Shown: positions 6,532-13,305 of the stretch, one piece after another | Layout: every line of letters begins with the position of its first letter | How positions within the stretch are numbered: the first letter of the stretch is position 1 | Assembly: GCA_002413355.1 (NCBI GenBank) | Contig: DHWV01000094.1 | Location: 1-17,193 of the forward strand | Direction: 5' to 3' | Source: Desulfobulbaceae bacterium UBA5173 | Lineage (GTDB): Bacteria > Desulfobacterota > Desulfobulbia > Desulfobulbales > Desulfobulbaceae | Length of the DNA: 17,193 nucleotides | Made by a program: the position numbers and the translations under genes | The notes under the pieces: generated by a model | What the model saw: the letters and a program-made list of their open reading frames with translations, nothing else | Database searches by the model: none | What the model was told of the DNA's origin: nothing

Positions 6532-8223
6532 TTATGGTTTCAATGCTGAGGTTCCGCCGCTGACCGCCGCCAGCTCTCTGTCCACGCTGCTTAAATTTTT
6601 CTTCACTTTCGCCTCGATGCCCGCATGGGGATATTTCCGCAGGATGCCTTCCAGTAGCCCTTTGGAGGAAAGCAGCAGCTCCTTTTTACCTGCCGGAGCG
6701 GGCGCGTTAAGGGCCTGCTGAAACAGGCCTGCCGCTTTTTTGCGGACGCTTTCACCTGCCAGCCGCTCGGTTTCTTCGGTTTTGGCTGCCGCCTTGGTTC
6801 CGAATTCGGTGCCGTTCAGTTTGGCAAACAGCTCGATGGCCTCATCATACTGTTCCGCCTGCATGGCCGCCATGCCTTTATCCCAGGTCTCCTGTAAGGC
6901 TGCCGCCGGATCAGGCAGCGGCTCTGCCTGCTGCTGCGTTTGAGCAGGCTTTGTTTCCTGCACCGGAGTGCCGTCTGCTGGAACCGTCTGCGGCGCAGCT
7001 CCAGAAGGAGGCAAGGCTTCCTTCTTCTGGCGGATCACATCCTGTTTGTCCAATGGCAGAATATCCAGCGGTACCTGCTCCAGCCGCTTCAAGGCCTGCT
7101 CCGGCGGCAGCTTACCGACCTGCGCAATTAGGTCGGAAAACCACTGCTCGGCCTGCCGCTCAATCTTCCGCGACCAGTCTTCTGCGTCCGTTTTCAGAGG
7201 TGAATCCGGGAACAGGCGGATGAATTCAGAAGCCTGCTGCACCACCGTGAAGCCTGCCTTGTCTGGACTGAAAGTCAGACAGCCAAGCAGCAGGGCGGCG
7301 TAGGTGTCCAGCTCGTCGCGCCTCGTGCCGACGGACTCCAGAGCGGCGATGTATCTGCCGGAGCGGTCGGCAAGGCTACTGTCCAGCCGTCGCAGCTCAG
7401 TGTATTTCCGGCGGGCCGACGCATATTCCTGATGACCGAACTCTATATCAGCGAGCATCTGCAAGGCTTCGGCCTCCAGCCGCCGGTCGCCGTCGCGCCG
7501 GGCCGATGTCAGCAGGTTGGCAAAAACACTGCGTCCTTCCTGCTCATGGCCACTCTTTAGCAGCTCCATGCCTTGGCTGCGGAGCGAGCTGTTGTCTGCT
7601 ACCGCCTCCTGCTGGATAGGCATAGATTCCGTCTGCGCAACCTGCGGCGGTGTCTTTTCTTGCTGGGGCACGGCGGGAACGCTCTCCGGCACGGGCTGGG
7701 CAGCTATTTTTTCCTTGCCTGACGATGAACCCAACGTGTTGAAGAGCTGCGGGCAGTCGCCTTCTAAGTAAGCGATATCCTTTTCTTTGAAATCCTGAAG
7801 CGTGCCGAAAAGCTGCTCGCGGGTCATCGGGCTTTGGCGGCCGTCAACCAGCTTGGTTTGCAGCCCTTTATAGGCATCCTGAAGGTCGGCGACCCGGTTG
7901 CGGCAGCTAACAATCTGACTGATTTCATCCGGGGTCAGCTTCAGGGTCTCCTGACGGCTGCCCACGTTCTGCCAGTCGCGCAGCCGCTGCTCGTAGGCGG
8001 CAATGCGGCCACTAATCGTGGCAAGAGCAGGCTCCAGCACCTGCTGGGTGTAGGCGGCCTGCTCCTCTTGCGACATGGCAGGTTTCGGCGCGGGAAGCGG
8101 CGGAGGCTGATGCTGATAGGGCTGACCGCTCGGCAGGCAGCCGCTGAACAGCAGGGGCGTGCTCAGACTAAGAAGCAGTAGACTGCGGAAATGCGAACAC
8201 GGAAAAGCTGGGGGAAAATACAT
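6532..8223 (-). CDS. TPR-like outer-envelope lipoprotein
   Basis: 563 residues. A hydrophobic signal segment (14-27) ends in a lipobox LFSG-C29, so the mature protein is probably lipidated. A short proline-rich stretch follows. Helical domain 1 is at about 50-165. Two stretches resemble tetratricopeptide or solenoid repeats (about 210-360 and 440-550), separated by proline/glutamine-rich linkers (170-205 and 405-440). The second stretch has W-D-K-G-x-x-A-x-x-x-x-x-Y-D-E-A-I-E-L-F, a classic TPR helix pair. The likely role is as an envelope scaffold, but nothing in the sequence shows a substrate. The start at 8223 is the only Met before the signal, and its ribosome site is poor. It leads the coiled-coil gene. 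Confidence 0.82.
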   Translation of the reverse strand: MYFPPAFPCSHFRSLLLLSLSTPLLFSGCLPSGQPYQHQPPPLPAPKPAMSQEEQAAYTQQVLEPALATISGRIAAYEQRLRDWQNVGSRQETLKLTPDEISQIVSCRNRVADLQDAYKGLQTKLVDGRQSPMTREQLFGTLQDFKEKDIAYLEGDCPQLFNTLGSSSGKEKIAAQPVPESVPAVPQQEKTPPQVAQTESMPIQQEAVADNSSLRSQGMELLKSGHEQEGRSVFANLLTSARRDGDRRLEAEALQMLADIEFGHQEYASARRKYTELRRLDSSLADRSGRYIAALESVGTRRDELDTYAALLLGCLTFSPDKAGFTVVQQASEFIRLFPDSPLKTDAEDWSRKIERQAEQWFSDLIAQVGKLPPEQALKRLEQVPLDILPLDKQDVIRQKKEALPPSGAAPQTVPADGTPVQETKPAQTQQQAEPLPDPAAALQETWDKGMAAMQAEQYDEAIELFAKLNGTEFGTKAAAKTEETERLAGESVRKKAAGLFQQALNAPAPAGKKELLLSSKGLLEGILRKYPHAGIEAKVKKNLSSVDRELAAVSGGTSALKP

Positions 8224-8607
8224 TGTCTGGTCGTTGCTGATGGTTGTTTCTGGTCATCGGGGTTCCAAGGATGAGGCGGCGTTCGGCGAAGATGCCGCAC
8301 AGCGGAACCGGGAAAGAAATTATCAGAAAAATGCCGCCGCTACAATGGCTTTTTGCAAAAAACCGCTTTTCAGGTCTGAAACCGCCACTGCTCCTGCGCC
8401 AGATGAGACGCTCCAGCAGTGCCTGAAAGATAGGGCGGAAGATATTAAAGGAGGTAGCCAGCAGCATCAACCGCCTTTTGAATCGGCTCAGATTTACGGA
8501 ATGAGGCGTTACCCATGACAATACAGCTCCGTTCAGAAGCACCGGAAGTAGCAGCCATAGCGGCGAGCTGCTTCGCAATCAACGGATTATAAATCCAACT
8601 GCTTCAC
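8224..8607. other. 384-base gap without a confident gene
   Basis: This lies upstream of the lipoprotein gene and downstream of the 4-TM gene. A minus-strand frame open from 8578 (TTG) to 8168 has a hydrophobic start but is arginine-rich and runs into the lipoprotein gene. A second minus frame from the ATG at 8558 to the stop at 8445 encodes 37 residues of normal-looking composition, ending SEPIQKAVDAAGYLL. Either could be a remnant of a lost gene. I find no convincing promoter for the lipoprotein gene. Confidence 0.4.
8445..8558 (-). pseudogene. Possible 37-residue ORF or gene remnant
   Basis: The frame from the ATG at 8558 gives 37 residues with balanced composition, and it stays open back to about residue -15 with no start and no ribosome site. 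The final segment SEPIQKAVDAAGYLL looks more like real protein than a random frame. It could be the surviving C-terminal piece of a decayed gene. Very uncertain: no homologue is recognised. Confidence 0.15.
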
Positions 8608-8612
8608 TCATA
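8591..8612 (+). repeat. Degenerate copy of the left-end repeat
   Basis: Aligned without gaps to 135-156, 19 of 22 bases match, including the first 12 (AAATCCAACTGC). It overlaps the stop codon of the 4-TM membrane protein gene and sits at the edge of the AT-rich nucleosidase segment. Confidence 0.45.
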
Positions 8613-9393
8613 ACAAATTCTTTACGCCGACACTCCTTTGTTTGCGTCTGGGGAATTTGATCTGCTTACCATCTGATTCTTCTATAGATTTATCAAGTTC
8701 AGCATCTTGTTTTGGCAAGGATTCAGCGACCTGAGTAAAGAAGAGTTTAAAGCCTTCAATGCCTTTGTTCTTTTCTATAGAAGCAATGGACATCAATATT
8801 ATTACAAGCAACAAACTAATAACCCATAAAAATATAAAACCATTTATACGGGATGGCGCGTTGAAATAAGCCATTGTAGCATAACTTATTATGTTTGTCG
8901 TTATTATTTCTATTGAAATAGACGTTGAAATAAGATACGCGTCCATTCTTCTCCTTATCCATTCCACATATTCTTTTCTTTCCCCGGCCGTGCAGAAATA
9001 TAAAGATGCTTTTACATCGATATCGTTGACGTGAATTACTTCTGGACATCTATCAATAAATGGAACCACCCCATTCCTCTTATATAAACCAGCCCATCCT
9101 CCAGTTGCTAAAAATATTGCATGACGTAACGAATAAATCAAATAGCCTAATGATGGCGAGATAGCTATCGCAAGAACTGCTCCCGACATCAGTTGAAACC
9201 AAAGTTTAGCTTGCTCGCTGACGGTGCTTGGCAACGTTGTTGAGATAAAATTCTTGTAGACTCCAGAACAAATAAAATTTGCTATCACAAAAGACAGCAC
9301 GATTCCTCCTTGAAAAATATATCTCTGCTGCCTCATTTTTTTGTCGGTCTGTTTTTTTGATATTGATAAAAATATGTTAACGCGGCAATGCAA
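8608..9393 (-). CDS. Four-helix membrane protein paired with a nucleosidase
   Basis: 261 residues from a TTG at 9393, which overlaps the nucleosidase gene by 17 bases, or 242 residues from an ATG at 9336. Neither has a strong ribosome site. Four membrane helices are predicted by eye at about 27-45, 66-88, 151-176 and 184-206. Positive charges near both termini and in the 89-150 loop (RKEYVEWIRRRMD) put those parts in the cytoplasm. That leaves two short outside loops, a 60-residue inner loop and a 55-residue charged inner tail. This two-plus-two layout resembles 4-TM pore-forming effectors of bacterial conflict systems, but I recognise no sequence family. The gene is AT-rich and tightly linked to the nucleosidase gene upstream. 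Confidence 0.75.
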   Translation of the reverse strand: MHCRVNIFLSISKKQTDKKMRQQRYIFQGGIVLSFVIANFICSGVYKNFISTTLPSTVSEQAKLWFQLMSGAVLAIAISPSLGYLIYSLRHAIFLATGGWAGLYKRNGVVPFIDRCPEVIHVNDIDVKASLYFCTAGERKEYVEWIRRRMDAYLISTSISIEIITTNIISYATMAYFNAPSRINGFIFLWVISLLLVIILMSIASIEKNKGIEGFKLFFTQVAESLPKQDAELDKSIEESDGKQIKFPRRKQRSVGVKNLL

Positions 9394-10123
9394 GATCTGC
9401 TACAGTCTTTCCTTTACAATAGGCGATGACATCTATTATAGCCTGTTTTAAATTGGAGCTTCCCAAAGAAAGATATTCGCTGAACTGTTCATGCGTTGCC
9501 TTCTCGCCATCAAGCAGGTCGACAATCGCTTTTACTGCAAACATAGGTATTCCAAGCAGCCGACATACCCAAGCAATCGCAGCAGCTTCCATGTCTTTAA
9601 CAACAGATTGATGCGATTCAATAATCTCAAAATCTCTTTCGATCAATTCCAGTGAATTGCCAGTAGAGACTTCGCCCAGTTTAAAATTTAAGTCCCGCGC
9701 TATAGAAGACACATCAACAGAAGGATAGGAACCAACGCCATATTCTGGAAAATTAGTGTAAGGTATTCGTCTGTCATGATACCTAAATACGCCACAGCTT
9801 AGGTAGATATCCCCAATTTCAGCACCTCTCTTGGCTACTCCGCCAGCTGTGCCAGCACTAATTATAATATCAGGATTAAGATTGGTGATAGCCAAATAAG
9901 TGGCAAGGGTTGCAGGCTGCGTGGCTACATTGTCAACATTATATTTAGAATCAATCCCGTTCCATATTAAATCTACATTTAAATTATCTATTTTTCCAGT
10001 GAAAACCTTAAACGGTAACTGTTTATGAAACATATCAAATTGTTCCGTGAGGATAAGGTTGTCAATAAGCGGTTTTGCCTCATCCATCATCGCCATTATT
10101 ACTGCTATATTCTTTATAACCAT
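9377..10123 (-). CDS. MTA/SAH nucleosidase-like enzyme (PNP/UDP phosphorylase superfamily)
   Basis: 248 residues from the ATG at 10123, which has AAGGA about nine bases upstream. A longer frame to 10345 would run into hemL. Members of this fold cleave the N-glycosidic bond of 5'-methylthioadenosine or S-adenosylhomocysteine. Visible motifs are the opening IAVIMAMMDEAKPL (E15, the general-acid position), SAGTAGGV (89-96), HDRRIP (116-121), KDMEAAAIAWV with ribose-contacting M178-E179, and AVKAIVDLLDG with D202 as the purine-contacting aspartate. From memory, HDRRIP, YGVG, STGxSL and DGxKxTxEQF resemble plant MTA nucleosidases more than the short E. coli Mtn. The gene is AT-rich, unlike hemL beside it, and pairs with a 4-TM protein. 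That leaves open a conflict-system role rather than plain salvage. Confidence 0.85.
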   Translation of the reverse strand: MVIKNIAVIMAMMDEAKPLIDNLILTEQFDMFHKQLPFKVFTGKIDNLNVDLIWNGIDSKYNVDNVATQPATLATYLAITNLNPDIIISAGTAGGVAKRGAEIGDIYLSCGVFRYHDRRIPYTNFPEYGVGSYPSVDVSSIARDLNFKLGEVSTGNSLELIERDFEIIESHQSVVKDMEAAAIAWVCRLLGIPMFAVKAIVDLLDGEKATHEQFSEYLSLGSSNLKQAIIDVIAYCKGKTVADLALPR

Positions 10124-10148
10124 TTTGTGATTCCTTATTGAATAAACC

Positions 10149-10195
10149 AATCGAGAAAGAATTTGCGATGCTTCAATTAGAGTTCTTTCTCGATT
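10149..10195. promoter_or_regulatory. 13-bp perfect inverted repeat between hemL and the nucleosidase gene
   Basis: AATCGAGAAAGAA (10149-10161) is the exact reverse complement of 10183-10195, with a 21-base spacer. It begins 25 bases upstream of the nucleosidase ATG and 25 bases after the hemL stop. There is no solid T-run, so it could be an operator, a weak hemL terminator or a cassette boundary. Confidence 0.55.
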
Positions 10196-10220
10196 CTGAC
10201 GAACGGGTTTAGCCCTCTTT

Positions 10221-11513
10221 TTATGCCTCGACAAACTTTGCCAAAGATGCCGCTGTGGTGTCCAAGGCCTTCTGCAAATGCTGCCGGTCATGAGCGGCGG
10301 AAATGAAGGCGGCCTCAAACTGCGACGGAGCCAGCCAGATGCCACTGGCGAGCATTTGTCGGAAATGCTGCCCGTACTGTTCTGTATTCGATTTCATCGC
10401 CGATACAAAGTCTGTCGCCGGCGCGTCGGTGAAGAAGCAGGTCATCATCGAGCCGATGCGGTTGAGCACGGTCGGCACCTTGGCCTGTGCCCCAATTGCC
10501 GCAAGCTGCTCCGCAAACCAAGTGCTTTTCGCCTCCAGCTCCTCGTAAAAACCAGGCCGCCGCACAATCTTCAACATAGCCAAACCTGCGGCCATCGCCA
10601 GCGGGTTGCCGGACAAGGTGCCTGCCTGATACACCGGCCCGTCCGGCGCGACCAAGTCCATGATTTCCTTTTTGCCGCCGTAAGCACCGACCGGCAAACC
10701 GCCGCCGATGATCTTGCCAAGACAGGTCAAATCAGGCAGAATGCCGAAACGCTCCTGCGCTCCGCCAAGAGCCAGCCGGAAGCCGGTGATGACTTCATCA
10801 AAAATCAGGACGATGCCCAATTCGGCGGTCAGCTCGCGCAGCTTGCGCAGGAAGGCCAGCTCCGGCACAATCACGCCCATGTTGCCCGCCACTGGCTCGA
10901 TGATCACGCAGGCGATGTCCAAGCTGGCATCGCGCAGAGTTTTTTCGAGAATTTCACTATTGTTGTAGGGAATAGACAGGGTGTTCTTGACGATGTCCTC
11001 CGGTACGCCGGGGCTGCCGGGAATGCCGAGAGTAATCACGCCCGATCCCGCCTTGACCAAGAAGGAATCCGCATGGCCGTGGTAGCAGCCGTCAAATTTA
11101 ACGATCACCTTGCGCCCGGTATAGCCCCGCGCCAGCCGCACCGCGCTCATGGTGGCCTCGGTGCCGGAGCTGACAAAGCGCACCTTTTCAAGCGAGGGCA
11201 CGGAAGCGCAAACCAGTTCGGCCAGCTCCACTTCTAGCGGCGAAGGTGCGCCAAAACTGGTGCCGTTGGGTGCGGCCTCGCAAATGGCCTTGACCACTTC
11301 CGGGTGGCTGTGGCCGAGGATCATTGGCCCCCAAGAACCAACAAAATCAATAAATTCGTTACCGTCCGTATCGGTAATCATGCAGCCCTGCGCCTTGGCG
11401 ACAAAAAGCGGGTCGCAGCCCACAGATTTGCAGGCCCGCACCGGCGAATTCACGCCGCCTGGGATGACGCGGCAGGCTTGGGCAAAGAGAGCGGCAGAGT
11501 TCTGGGTATTCAT
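10221..11513 (-). CDS. hemL: Glutamate-1-semialdehyde 2,1-aminomutase
   Basis: 430 residues, the normal family length. This PLP enzyme converts glutamate-1-semialdehyde to 5-aminolevulinate, the second dedicated step of the C5 route to tetrapyrroles, in the cytoplasm. The N-terminus has PGGVNSPVRA. SSGTEATMSAVRLARG (about 115-130) forms the PLP phosphate pocket, and YHGHADS is at 144-150. D239 in LIFDEVITGFR binds the pyridine nitrogen. K267 in CLGKIIGGGLPVGAYGG forms the Schiff base, followed by GTLSGNPLAMAAG. All key residues are intact. Start at the ATG at 11513. No good ribosome site is seen, but a strong promoter match lies about 110 bases upstream. This core gene is GC-rich, unlike the genes on both sides. 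Confidence 0.97.
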   Translation of the reverse strand: MNTQNSAALFAQACRVIPGGVNSPVRACKSVGCDPLFVAKAQGCMITDTDGNEFIDFVGSWGPMILGHSHPEVVKAICEAAPNGTSFGAPSPLEVELAELVCASVPSLEKVRFVSSGTEATMSAVRLARGYTGRKVIVKFDGCYHGHADSFLVKAGSGVITLGIPGSPGVPEDIVKNTLSIPYNNSEILEKTLRDASLDIACVIIEPVAGNMGVIVPELAFLRKLRELTAELGIVLIFDEVITGFRLALGGAQERFGILPDLTCLGKIIGGGLPVGAYGGKKEIMDLVAPDGPVYQAGTLSGNPLAMAAGLAMLKIVRRPGFYEELEAKSTWFAEQLAAIGAQAKVPTVLNRIGSMMTCFFTDAPATDFVSAMKSNTEQYGQHFRQMLASGIWLAPSQFEAAFISAAHDRQHLQKALDTTAASLAKFVEA

Positions 11514-11625
11514 AAATATTTTCAGGACAGTCGTTGTTGATTCTGGGGTTTGCCTTGAACTGTCAACCGGTTCTGTGGTAAGGTGGGAAGGGCTGCGGCT
11601 TTCCTGTCAAGGCTGCTATCCGCAG

Positions 11626-11655
11626 ACTATAGCATGTTGTTTTTTCTCCTGTCAA
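11626..11655 (-). promoter_or_regulatory. Sigma70-type promoter for hemL
   Basis: On the minus strand, TTGACA (11655-11650) is followed after 18 bases by TATAGT (11631-11626). That matches the consensus -35 fully and the -10 at five of six positions. It predicts a leader of roughly 105 bases before the hemL ATG. The leader contains two more TTGACAG motifs. Confidence 0.55.
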
Positions 11656-11715
11656 AAGCAAAAATGGTGGGCAGGATTCCGGCGGACTAACAGACGTTGC
11701 AGATGACGATCATTC

Positions 11716-12639
11716 ATGGAAATTACTGCTGACATATATGCTGGCGACTGCAAAGAGAAACTTCTTCTGCTTGCTGACAATTCGGTTGATTTGATCGTCA
11801 CGTCTCCGCCTTATGCTGACCAACGGAAAAACACCTATGGCGGCATTCATCCTGATCACTATGTAGAATGGTTCTTGCCGATTTCCAAACAGCTTTTGCG
11901 CGTTCTCAAACCAACAGGAACGTTTATTCTCAACATCAAAGAAAAAGTTGTTGCTGGGGAACGCAGCACTTATGTGATGGAGCTAATTTTAGCCATGCGC
12001 AAGCAAGGCTGGTTATGGACGGAAGAATTCATTTGGCATAAAAAAAATTGCTATCCGGGAAAATGGCCAAATCGCTTTCGTGATGCGTGGGAACGGCTGC
12101 TGCAATTCAACAAAAGCAGAAAATTTCACATGTATCAGGAAAAAGTGATGGTGCCAATGGGCGATTGGGCAACCTCACGCTTAAAAAAACTTTCTGAAAC
12201 GGACAAAATTCGCGACACTTCAAAAGTCGGTAGCGGATTTGGCAAGAATATTTCCAATTGGCTTGGTCGGGACAAAGCATATCCAAGCAACGTGTTGCAT
12301 TTGGCAACTGAATGCGGCAACAAAAAGCACAGCGCAGCTTTTCCAGAATCTCTACCAGAGTGGTTTATTGAATTATTCACAAAAGAAAATGATACAGTTC
12401 TTGATCCGTTCATGGGATCAGGAACGACATTGATTGTCGCGAACCGGATGCGGAGAAATTCTATAGGCATCGAGATCATGCCAGAATATTGCGAGGCAGC
12501 GAGGAGTCAGCTCATGCCGCTGAAGCTGTTTCTGTTTGAGTCAACAGTAGAATATGAACAAAATAAATCTGAAAGATGTGTCGCTTTACGTCGGGAAGAA
12601 CATCGGCACTTTTCATCAGAAAAGGATTCAAAGCCTTGA
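11716..12639 (+). CDS. Type II DNA methyltransferase, beta class
   Basis: 307 residues. The catalytic motif IV, TSPPY (29-33), comes before the AdoMet-binding motif I, DPFMGSGTT (230-238). This order defines the beta class. TSPPY favours N4-cytosine methylation, although some adenine enzymes also carry S/N-PPY. The intervening 100-200 region with GKWPNRFRD and SNVLHL is where this class holds its target-recognition segment. It protects the host sites of the overlapping endonuclease. Start at the ATG at 11716, with a weak ribosome site. The last 29 codons overlap the endonuclease gene. The tail after about residue 275 is low-similarity and charged, as expected of a C-terminus constrained by overlap. 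Lower GC than hemL and trxB, consistent with transfer. Confidence 0.92.
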   Translation: MEITADIYAGDCKEKLLLLADNSVDLIVTSPPYADQRKNTYGGIHPDHYVEWFLPISKQLLRVLKPTGTFILNIKEKVVAGERSTYVMELILAMRKQGWLWTEEFIWHKKNCYPGKWPNRFRDAWERLLQFNKSRKFHMYQEKVMVPMGDWATSRLKKLSETDKIRDTSKVGSGFGKNISNWLGRDKAYPSNVLHLATECGNKKHSAAFPESLPEWFIELFTKENDTVLDPFMGSGTTLIVANRMRRNSIGIEIMPEYCEAARSQLMPLKLFLFESTVEYEQNKSERCVALRREEHRHFSSEKDSKP

Positions 12640-13288
12640 CAGCTTGAAGCTGTCGAATGTTCTCAAGAGAAAAAATCCGTATTTGTTTCGCGCGAAATAT
12701 GTTCTGACTGCGGAGCAGATTGTCAAAGGTTTAGTTGATGCGCATATTTCTTCTAATGAGGAAACGTTATTCGGCGATTGGCTGGAAGGGCTTGCTTTGT
12801 TTATCAATGGGCAGGCGTATGGCGGTCGCAAATCTGGGATTGCCGGGATTGATCTTGAATTTGACGCAGATGGTGTGAGAAATATCGTCGCAATCAAGTC
12901 CGGGCCAAATTGGGGCAACAGTTCGCAGATTGCAAAAATGCGGATAGATTTCAAAACGGCTCAAAAAACATTGAGAACCAGCAATTCAGGCTTGCGCATT
13001 GTCGCTGTCAATGGCTGCTGTTACGGTAAAGACAGCAAACCGGACAAAGGCGACTATTTTAAGTATTGCGGTCAGCGTTTCTGGGAATATATCTCCGGCG
13101 ACAGCGAATTATTTGCGGCAATCGTTGAACCGCTTGGACATCTTGCCGAAGAGAAAAATGATGAGTTTCAAAAATCATACGCGCAGATGATCAACAGGTT
13201 TACAAAAGAGTTTACCAATTCCTTCTGCAAGGATAGCGGAGAAATTGCATGGGAGGAATTAGTTCGTTTCAATTCCTCCGCTCACTGA
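12554..13288 (+). CDS. Type II restriction endonuclease (PmeII-like family, tentative)
   Basis: 244 residues. The start at the ATG at 12554 lies 86 bases inside the methyltransferase gene. There is no later Met near the N-terminus, and the early segment NLKDVSLYV reads as real protein. The nuclease core is SSNEETLFGDWLEGLALF (66-83), then GID100-LEF, then VAIK115-SGPNWGNSSQ. This is a PD-(D/E)XK fold in which the usual acidic residue two before the lysine is alanine, so another carboxylate such as E79 probably completes the site. A conserved-looking VNGCCYGKDSKPDKGDY follows at about 152-170. I recall similar proteins named PmeII family, but that is memory, not a search. The recognition site cannot be read from sequence. 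Confidence 0.87.
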   Translation: MNKINLKDVSLYVGKNIGTFHQKRIQSLDSLKLSNVLKRKNPYLFRAKYVLTAEQIVKGLVDAHISSNEETLFGDWLEGLALFINGQAYGGRKSGIAGIDLEFDADGVRNIVAIKSGPNWGNSSQIAKMRIDFKTAQKTLRTSNSGLRIVAVNGCCYGKDSKPDKGDYFKYCGQRFWEYISGDSELFAAIVEPLGHLAEEKNDEFQKSYAQMINRFTKEFTNSFCKDSGEIAWEELVRFNSSAH

Positions 13289-13305
13289 TTCATTAACATG
13301 GAATT

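Noticed and set aside
5858..6721. 287-residue + strand frame rich in Ser, Ala and Cys
   Set aside because: It is antisense to the coiled-coil gene. Its low-complexity composition simply mirrors the Gln/Ala/Glu codons of that gene.
8168..8578. 136-residue minus-strand frame with a hydrophobic start
   Set aside because: It needs a TTG start without a ribosome site, overlaps the lipoprotein gene start by 56 bases, and its arginine-rich tail is shadow-like. It is kept only as a note in the gap entry.
10124..10345. N-terminal extension of the nucleosidase to 10345
   Set aside because: The extra 74 residues read through hemL antisense sequence and have no domain. The ATG at 10123 has a ribosome site and begins the canonical first strand.
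10278..11237. 319-residue + strand frame across hemL
   Set aside because: It is antisense to hemL, which has all catalytic residues. No start context or domain supports it.
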